A stretch of 64,000 nucleotides of DNA from Neurospora crassa OR74A (lineage: Eukaryota; Ascomycota; Sordariomycetes; Sordariales; Sordariaceae): positions 2,232,001-2,296,000 of the forward strand of contig NC_026504.1 of the NCBI RefSeq assembly GCF_000182925.2, written 5' to 3'. The position numbers and the translations under genes are program-made. Under the pieces are notes generated by a model. That model made no database searches, was not told the DNA's origin, and was given only the letters and a program-made list of their open reading frames with translations. Below, in pieces: positions 56,853-64,000 of the stretch (within the stretch, counting starts at the first letter, position 1; the number at the start of each line of letters is the position of its first letter).

Positions 56853-59211
56853 ATGAATCGGCCAGGTACGGTGGCAATCCCGCCCTCTTCATTTCAACAC
56901 ATCGTCGACTACCCCGCTGTTTGCCCTGCTGCCCTGTCTTCTCGAAATCCGCGATCGCCGACAACCGCTGGATCATGGCCACCGCCTACAGCTCGCCTAC
57001 CCGAAACAGATGCTGGACATTGGGCTGGATCGAGATCATGGACAGGCTGGTGGTGCCGCTGCCGAGGCGCCAGCGCCAGCGCATGGACGTTGCCGTCAAT
57101 ATGCTGCTTCTTTGTCCTGCCCGTAACTCGGACTACGGTGTTTGGCATGCAGTGTTCCAAGGCCGGCAACCACGACCAATTTATCTTTGTGCCCCGTCGC
57201 GACACCACTCACCAGCCTCTCACAAAGCTGTTCTCGACGTTATCGGTTCCGTTCTTTCCTACAGCGGCAGCGGCGCAGTCTCTCCTACTCCAGACATACA
57301 CCCCTTATATTACATGCTGTTTTGAAGTTTGTGGACAAGGCTGGTCGATAATTGCTAACGTTCTCTCGGATTAATAGGGGCAGTTCCCCAATCTTTGCGC
57401 GGCATGTCTGGCTTCGGAGGACAACAACAACAACCACAACAGTCTGGGCGTGGCGTAGCGAACAGGTTACCGAACGGAAAGCTAGGTCAGGACTTTGATA
57501 GGCGTTGGGTACAATTTGGCCCATGACTGACGATTGGTCTGGAAATAGGGGCCGTGAGCGGCGGTTCTGGCTGGGCGTTTGGCTCGGGCATGCCCATGGG
57601 CGGCAGTCCTGGTGTTCCTCCTGGTTCTGCCAGACAGTTGGGCGGCGGGAATGTCAGCTTTGCGCAAAGTCTAAGTGGGTCACAACCAGCGACCCCGTTG
57701 GATCTTTCGTAAGTCCTCGTGTATATCATGTTCACCTTGTCGACATCGGGGGCTTGGGTAATACCGCAGCTCAGACTTTCCTCTCCCATAACTTCATGCT
57801 TCGCTCTCCCTACGCATCCCTGCCGCTGCTGTGTTTCCCTGTGCTAACATTACCCAGAGAGTTTCCCACTTTGTCCAACACGTCGCAGTTGTCGACGGCA
57901 AATCAGGCTTCAATGTGGTCCACGGGGGCTCGTAACCTCGGAGGAGCAGTACACCGCGGTCCTTCTACACCGCTTTCGCAGCAAGGGCAACAGGATGACT
58001 TTTTCTCGTCTCGACAACAATCGGCCCAAGGAGCTTTCAGGTTTGGAAACCAAGGGAACTCGGGGCAAACATCACAAACACCATCTAGTGTTACGGACGA
58101 CTTTCCTCCGTTGAACAGGAGTGCAAACGGCGAATTAGGTGGCATGCCAGGTTTGGGATTCGGATCTACTCCATCGATTCACCCCAATCGGACAAATAAC
58201 GGCTTGTTGAACGCGCTGACAGGGAACACGCGCACCACAGACGGGCGTTCACCAACTGCAATTGGACGCCCGCACGACCAAAGGAGCCCGGTCAACGAGG
58301 AAGAAGGACGCCAAAAGCCGCCAGTGTATCGGGAGGACGGTATGGCTTCACGCTCTTCGGTGGGCGATGCCGTTTCGCAAGCAATTGGTACCAGGAACCC
58401 GCTCGGCGCAATTGGAAACGATCCTCCATCTGCTAAGGGCAAGGAGGAGGATAGGGGCCGTACCAACGAAGTCCAAGATCCGTTGGAGGGCATGCCCGCC
58501 ATCGAAAAGTTTGGCTTGAAGGGTTTGCGCACCTTGATGAATAACTTCCCCGACTACAACTCCCTCATTATCGGGATCGATCCTTCCAGTTTAGGGTTGG
58601 AGCTGAACTCTTCTGAGTATGTGTAACCGGACTTTTCGCGAGCCCAAGCATCAAGCTGATCTTCTCCAGGCTGTATTCCACGCAAATCTACTCTATACTG
58701 GACGATGTCCCTCCCAGGCCGGCTGTGCCAAAGTTCAAGATACCCGAATGCTACATGGTCAAGAACGTACAGCCTATTGAGGCCAAGATTCAGAGCTTTA
58801 ATGAGGAGACTTTGATGTGGATTTTCTACAGCTGCCCGGGCGACATCAAGCAGCAACTGGCTGCAGCTGAGCTGTAAGACTACTCCCAGTACCTTCCGTT
58901 TGATTGTCGTTATGGAGCTGACCAATCCACACAGAACTACGCGGAACTGGAGATGGCACAAGAAGCTTCAAGTGTGGCTTACCAAGGACGAGATGGGTAA
59001 TACGGCTCAACTAAGCCCAGCTCATGAACGGGGTTACTACATCGTATGGGACACCGTGAACTGGCACAAGGAGCGGGTAAGTAGTGTGCCGTGGTTCGGC
59101 CTTTCGCTTATAGGTGGAATATGCTAACGACCTCTCCAGAGAGAGTTCACTTTGTATTATTGCGACCTGGAGACCAACCTCGGCGTTCCAATGCCAGCAA
59201 TAGGAGCATAA
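56853..59211 (+). CDS. NOT2: CCR4-NOT complex subunit NOT2
   Basis: Seven exons, 56853-56865, 57378-57485, 57549-57708, 57858-58616, 58670-58873, 58935-59076 and 59140-59211, give 485 aa. Exon 1 encodes only MNRP plus one base and is followed by a 512-nt intron, the longest in the window. The N-terminal half is Gln/Gly/Ser-rich with EFPTLSN and DDFPPLNRS motifs. The C-terminal NOT2/3/5 domain is clear: MPAIEKFGLKGLRTLMNNFP, LYSTQIYSILDDVPPRPAVP, EETLMWIFYSCPGDIKQQLA, NWRWHKKLQVWLTKDE and FTLYYCDLETNLGVPMPAIG. NOT2 joins NOT1 and NOT3/5 in the scaffold of the complex that deadenylates mRNA and affects transcription. The first exon is supported by phase only; transcript data would settle it. 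Confidence 0.93.
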
Positions 59212-60307
59212 GCTTTCAGACTCATCAGCACGGCATGCATATGCATTCGTGCTTTGGGTTATAGAGAAAGGGCTAGCTCGACACGCCTCGAAAGGGTATC
59301 CTTCGCAGGGGCGGACATACCTTGCGAGGATTCACCGGGTAGCTCTTTGAGCGGACCGCATTGCTTAGGAGGGAGGTTATTAGATATCTGAACCTACCGG
59401 ATACAACCCAAGGTATAGCGCTGTTGAATCATCCATGGTCAAGGGGCTCGTCTCAGATGGGAAAAGTCAGAGATATCATGGGTTTCGGTCAGCGAAATAA
59501 CATAGGAATACCAGCCGTACCGGACAGATCATTATCTGCATAACAATCATGGTCGAAACAACTGTTGCTTGATATTCAAACACTTCCAAGCTCCAACGTT
59601 TGCGATCAAACTGTCTATATTTCGGTGCAAGCTTACGCGACGTCTTTCGTTTTGGTAATTACACGCAACCTCCTGGCTGTTACCAGTGCCTGCTCACACG
59701 TGAAAGTTGTGTAATCATTCCGTTCATTGTTACGCTACGGTCGCAGGCTTGGCATTGCCCCACTGCGGCCGAATTCATGGATGTCACTGCTTTCCCCAAC
59801 TGCCTCATCACACTCACCTATGTACACTATATTCGTCTGTACACTACATACTTAGGAGGCAAACCAACGCTTACCTGTAATTTCGACCTCGCTGGCCACA
59901 CTACCTATTTCGGGACCATCGTATCCATCAACTGCATCTCGTCACAACGCATTCCTTTCTTTCATCCTCTCCTTGCCACCAACATCGACATCGACTGCCC
60001 TTGGCACGCGTCACCTGCCTCAATCCCGTTAGTCATCGGCATCGTCTTGCGACGCGCATCATACGTCAGGCGTTAGGGAGCGAAGCACTTTTCGACGGGG
60101 ATTTTCAAGCAACAACACAAGCTAGAATTCGCCGGGACAAGAATACTAGATTTCCATTCTATAGATCTTACTCAGCAAACCCCCACGACTTCCCGGACTT
60201 AGCTGCCCAGTCGAAGGAACCGGTTACTCGGCGACAGCCTAACTTCCACATCGCGCAAACGAACGATTGCGAGAGGGGTCAACAACCAACAAAAATAACA
60301 GTCTACA
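59212..60307. other. Intergenic region between NOT2 and CUE1-like gene
   Basis: 1.1 kb. An open frame at 59600-60076 has no recognisable content and is not called. The right end is the CUE1-like promoter and leader. Confidence 0.6.
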
Positions 60308-61095
60308 ATGGCAGAGGAAGAGATTAACATCCCTTCCCTGGTGATCGTACTGTTGGTCACTGGCCTAGCAGTACGCTACTTCTTCTTCAGCGGAAATGCG
60401 TCTTCGGCGAATCGCCAGCCGGGCGGGACAGGCGGCGCGACACCAGAGGAGTTGCAAAGACGGAGGGAACGAGAACGAGAAGCGGCGGTCGAAACGATAC
60501 AACAGATGTTCCCACAGGTAGACAGACGGACTATCCTGTGGGATCTGCAGCGCCATGGAGGAAACTTGCAGGCTACAACAGAAAGGATTTTGGCCGGGAG
60601 AACGGAGACTGTAAGTTCCGACCTCTTTTTACTTTTCCAAGCTTCGTTCTCCATGCCTCATATGATGCGCTTTTGCTCGTCACTCGTAGAGAGCTTTTGC
60701 TAACACCTGAGTGACAAACCATCCTTTAGCCTCCGATCACCTTTCAGCCTCCGCCTCCACCCAGCTCGCCAGAGACAACCGCTGCTGCGCAGCAAAGTGC
60801 AGCTGCCGCCGCCGCCAGTAAATACGCGGAAAAGAAGGTCCACCCGGATCTGATCACAAGGTATAACCTGAGGGATAAACTTGCCAGCGCCCCTTCGGAG
60901 GATGCCGGGACGGCGGCGGCCGGCGCCCCAAAGACAGGAGGCTGGAGCTCGAATCGCGAGGAGAGGCAGTCGTTACTGCGGAAGAGGAGGGATCAGATGA
61001 TTATCGAAGCCAGAAGGAAAATGGAGGCCAAGATTGCGGCGGAGAAGACGGCTGCTGCTGCTGCTTCGGGCTCCGCCGCCGCCGGGGATAACTGA
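60308..61095 (+). CDS. CUE1: CUE1-like ER-associated degradation factor
   Basis: Two exons, 60308-60610 and 60730-61095 (phase 0), give 222 aa. The layout matches yeast Cue1. A transmembrane helix sits near the N-terminus (IPSLVIVLLVTGLAVRYFFF). The CUE domain at about residues 56-97 carries the ubiquitin-binding MFP motif (AVETIQQMFPQVDRRTILWD, then LQRHGGNLQATTERIL). A Pro/Ala linker follows. At the C-terminus is a basic helix (SLLRKRRDQMIIEARRKMEA) in the position of the Ubc7-binding U7BR segment. Cue1 recruits and activates Ubc7 at the ER membrane for degradation of misfolded proteins. The U7BR assignment is by position and charge only. Confidence 0.85.
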
Positions 61096-61694
61096 AGGCC
61101 CATCGGCTTGAGTTTTGGCTCTGTAAGGGGCAGTATTGGAGTGGAACATGTTTGCATGTAATGAAACAACGTATAGAACCAACACAACTTTAAAGAGGAA
61201 AGGCTGGTGGAAGGGGTTTGAGAGAGTTATCACACACATGTCACAGTTTGGGGCATGTATAGATTGTAAGAGACGAACTAGGCATCATGATGAGGCTGAA
61301 GGTGGTCGGATAGATCGGAAGCGTTCTCTGTGGTCAATAGGGGTCATCTGGTGTTTCAGCGTAGCTACAACTTTGTACGAAGACATTCGTATTTATAAGA
61401 TTGAAAGCCCGATAAATACGTCGCCAGAGGTGGAATTGCTTTTGGAGTCGACCATCGCAGCAAGGCACCTGACACTGCAGCTTGTCTCCAGGTCTCATAT
61501 GTGCGAGGTCAAACCCTGGATCTCTCCTCAGCGGCAACATCCGGCGTTGACATCTTGCAGCCGCTCTTGGCCAGCCAAATGGGTGGCCCTTGCAACTTCC
61601 AACATCAAATTTACGAAGCTGACCTTGGACCACTCAAGTCCGTCTCGAATAAACTGGAAGTTATCAACTGGCTACGCAGGATCAATCGGCATCC
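61096..61694. other. Intergenic region between CUE1-like gene and hypothetical gene
   Basis: 599 bp, no supportable gene. Confidence 0.6.
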
Positions 61695-62832
61695 ATGAAG
61701 CCAAATGAGGGAACAACATTCAGCCCCAAGGCAGTCCCGCCGACGCCTCCACATAGACGCCCTTCCTTATTGCGCTCGATGTTCTCGATATCATCACTCC
61801 AGCACCACATATCTCTATTTGGTGACGGGGAAATCCCCCCGACCAAGCTCAAACCCGCCTCCACTCCCTCCACACCTATGTCGGCAACACCACCACCCAA
61901 ACACGATATAACTGCCACTAGGAAGATGTCAGAGGCTGGAACCGGATACTTTATGGCTGGCTTGGCCTCTCCAACGAGCACTTCGGAACGTGGACTCGTG
62001 CCAATCACAATAACGCCAAAGACGCGGGGAATCGATTGGCGATATGGAGCGCAAGGTGAGCGAACCCCAGCCGATTTTCTCTCCGTGTTTGGTTTCGGTT
62101 GGTCCCAAATTGGTCACTAACCTTGTTCGATCTTGACTGTCACTCTCTCCAGGCACAAGTCTCCTCGTAAACGCAGCCGAAGAATCGCGCCGCAGCGGGA
62201 ACAGCGCCTTCAGTTCTAACTTCGAGCGATCAACCTACATAACCGGTCTCCAGAACTTACTCAACGGACTACCACTGGACCTCCGAGAATCCGAAATAAC
62301 CACACTGCAGCAAGCCGTCCCGCCGGCGGTGGTCACCAGGATCATCCAAGAGAGTAGCCCTACTGAAAACAATAAGCCAGAAGTAAAACATAAGGACGTC
62401 TACAGGGAAAACGTACTCCACAAGTTCCTCCTCTGGATTTTCTGCCTGGTTGATCGATGGGTCTGGTTCGTTTGGCCGAAACTGTTGTGTTTCTATGTTA
62501 GGATGGAACAGGTCAGTCAAGCTCACGGACAAGAGGTGGCGGGCAGTCTAGGTAGAGGCGCGTTGTCGGTTGCTGATGCCATCGTCTTTGTTGTGAACCA
62601 GGAACCTGTAATGGAGGCGGCGCGGGGACTTGGCAAATGGGTTTATGAGGGGGTTTCGGGAGCTGTGACGGATTTTGTGGCAATGAAGGTAGCTGAGAGG
62701 AGCGGAGGCAGCAACAAGAAGAAGAATGAGGAGGAGAAGGAGGAGGAGAAGGAGGAGGAGAAGGAGGAGGAGAAGGAAGGAGAGGAGGAGGTCAAGTTGA
62801 AGGCATCTTGGTGGGAACGATACTTGTGGTAA
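61695..62832 (+). CDS. Hypothetical fungal protein with aromatic hydrophobic segment
   Basis: Two exons, 61695-62055 and 62153-62832, give 346 aa. I do not recognise the family. The N-terminal 120 residues are Pro/Ser/Thr-rich with short conserved-looking pieces (PPHRRPSLLRSMFSISSLQH, MSEAGTGYFMAGLASP, RGIDWRYGAQG). Next comes a compact region (YITGLQNLLNGLPLDLRESE, ITTLQQAVPPAVVTRIIQES). A Trp/Phe-rich hydrophobic stretch follows (VLHKFLLWIFCLVDRWVWFV, WPKLLCFYVRMEQ) that could be membrane-associated. The C-terminus has a tandem EEEK repeat followed by KLKASWWERYLW. The intron sits in phase with a canonical GTGAGC donor and CAG acceptor. Function unknown. Confidence 0.72.
62728..62775 (+). 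repeat. 12-bp tandem repeat encoding EEEK units
   Basis: Four or so copies of GAGGAGGAGAAG in the coding sequence of the hypothetical protein. In-frame length variation is likely. Confidence 0.85.
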
Positions 62833-63824
62833 GCGATCATGAGTACGACAACAGCGGCAAGAATTATTGGGATAGCGGTATCAGATTGGAGGTATTGATT
62901 GGGACCTGATTGGAATAAGAATATGCCTCAGACCATCATGTTTACAAATGTCCAGTTTCCCACTTTCTCGGTGTTGAGTACTGTATGCCCATGTGTAGAG
63001 AGATCGCCATGAGACGGAACGCAAGAGTGTGACGACTGACCCGACGTTGCGAGATGAGCGGATCTATCTCATGTGAGGCCATGACGGAGACCAATGCTCT
63101 GAGAATCTGCTGGACAGATGCCACAGAGCCTGTCGAGAAGTCCAGCTGAGGTACCCTGAGCCGAAACTCGGAGCCGACTGGAATTTCATGTTATTCCGTA
63201 GCACGAAGCTGATATGAACACCTTTTGAACCTTTGCCGGCCTCTACAGCGTAGAGAAAGGAGATGCTTGGTGTATCGTTTCCTGCGTAGTGTACATAGAC
63301 GAATGAGACAAGGACCAGGGAGGACTGAAGTGGGCAAAGGGGGAGGGTCCTGTTCGGCCCCATGTTTTGCGGAGATGATCGCTTTCCAGTGTTCCTGACT
63401 AGCGAATGTACCGTAAGGTAGCTCATCCCTATCTGAGGGTGCACAGGTACGCTTAGATACTGGGCCTCAAAGATGGGGCTCGGTGCGGAGTAACGGCTGA
63501 TAAGATAAAGGCGGCTCATACGACAGGGATCTAACTTCAAGCTTCGACTTCGATAGCATGGAAATTTTTTGCTGTTGCAGGTACCAGGCCCTTAGCCACT
63601 TGCGCTCTCTTCCCATCTCTTGTTTTTTTTTCCTACCTTTTCTGCCCATCATTCCCATCACACTCGACGCCGACAACGGTTTGACCGATTTCTCTGGTTT
63701 GATTGTCCGCCTCTTATCGTCCCCACCCACAATTAATCCATCAACCCAAGTCGTTGACGGATCCGAGTGTGCGCCGCCATCTTATCAGTCCCGTCCCGTC
63801 GCGTCGCTGTAGCCGTCGCCCAAC
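62833..63824. other. Intergenic region before the terminal partial gene
   Basis: 992 bp without a supportable gene. The right third is pyrimidine-rich and is probably promoter and leader of the gene starting at 63825. Confidence 0.6.
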
Positions 63825-64000
63825 ATGAGGACCAGCGTATTGCGCCAGGCCGGCCTCTGCCGTGCTGCCCTCGCTGCCCGCCATCTTCAGATCTCCTCCA
63901 AGCCCTCGGCCGCCCTCTTGAGCCAGGTCACCCGCGCCATCGCCGTTCAGTCCCTTCCCTCGGCCTCTCTTCCCCGCTTCTACTCGGCCGAAGCCACTGC
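63825..64000 (+). CDS. Partial gene, probable mitochondrial protein
   Basis: Only the first 58 codons are in the window. The product opens MRTSVLRQAGLCRAALAARH and continues LQISSKPSAALLSQVTRAIA up to PRFYSAEA. It is rich in Arg, Ala, Ser and Leu, lacks acidic residues for about 50 positions, and has a likely processing site before FYSAEA. This is a typical fungal mitochondrial presequence. The mature domain is off the end, so no function can be given. Confidence 0.75.
   Translation, partial: MRTSVLRQAGLCRAALAARHLQISSKPSAALLSQVTRAIAVQSLPSASLPRFYSAEAT

Noticed and set aside
59600-60076. 158-codon plus-strand open frame between NOT2 and the CUE1-like gene
   Set aside because: Composition is not protein-like and no family is recognisable; the region is probably promoter.
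1-64000. Secondary-metabolite cluster, CRISPR array, or virus-like element
   Set aside because: No backbone enzyme genes, no regularly spaced repeats, and no reverse transcriptase, capsid or integrase-like frames were seen.

Overview
The window is nuclear DNA of a filamentous ascomycete, most likely a Sordariomycete. The evidence is short introns (about 50-110 nt, mostly GTAAGT/GTATGT-type donors with CTAAC-like branch points), intron-containing tRNA genes, and a gene set of fungal forms: N-acetylglutamate synthase, MOB3/phocein with a long acidic tail, a Zn(II)2Cys6 regulator, and LSM4 with an RGG tail. I cannot name the genus. Base composition is moderate, with homopolymer runs and microsatellites between genes. 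I found no ORF for a transposase, reverse transcriptase or virus-like protein, no rRNA and no CRISPR array.

Layout. 1.8-12.3 kb: Atos-like protein (+), URB1/NPA1 ribosome-biogenesis factor (+) and an eIF4E-binding, 4E-T-like protein (+). 13.0-17.5 kb: tRNA-Asp, a mitochondrial PPR-type protein (+), tRNA-Gln and LSM4 (-). 17.7-20.5 kb: a gene-poor block with a 180-bp MITE and two near-identical tRNA-Ala genes (-). 20.5-26.0 kb: three minus-strand genes, a GVP36-like BAR protein, mitochondrial N-acetylglutamate synthase and a 3-hydroxyisobutyrate-dehydrogenase-family enzyme. 27.0-31.6 kb: V-ATPase subunit e (+), ARV1 (-) and a LysM protein (-). 32.9-39.2 kb: condensin SMC2 (+) and a MOSC-domain, mARC-like protein (-). 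A 314-bp hairpin-forming inverted repeat lies just upstream of the MOSC gene. 40.0-47.7 kb has no gene I can support and precedes a five-exon Zn cluster transcription factor (+). 51.9-56.1 kb: MOB3 (-) and a CobW/ZNG1 zinc GTPase (+), divergently arranged. 56.9-62.8 kb: NOT2 (+), a CUE1-like ER protein (+) and an unrecognised fungal protein (+). The window ends inside a gene with a likely mitochondrial presequence.

The genes are a normal dispersed housekeeping set, not a pathway cluster. They cover ribosome assembly, mRNA cap-binding and decay (4E-T-like, LSM4, NOT2), chromosome condensation, arginine synthesis, vacuolar acidification, ER sterol and degradation functions, and STRIPAK signalling. 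All multi-exon models were built by hand by checking splice phases. They keep an open frame and give family-typical lengths where I know them (SMC2 1179 aa, VMA9 75 aa, LSM4 130 aa, NOT2 485 aa). The points I would follow up first are: paired intron retention in the zinc-cluster exons that keeps the frame; two competing ARV1 acceptors; the LSM4 start codon alone in its coding exon; the MITE and the inverted repeat; and the dispersed GTACCT(CT)AGGTAC palindromes.
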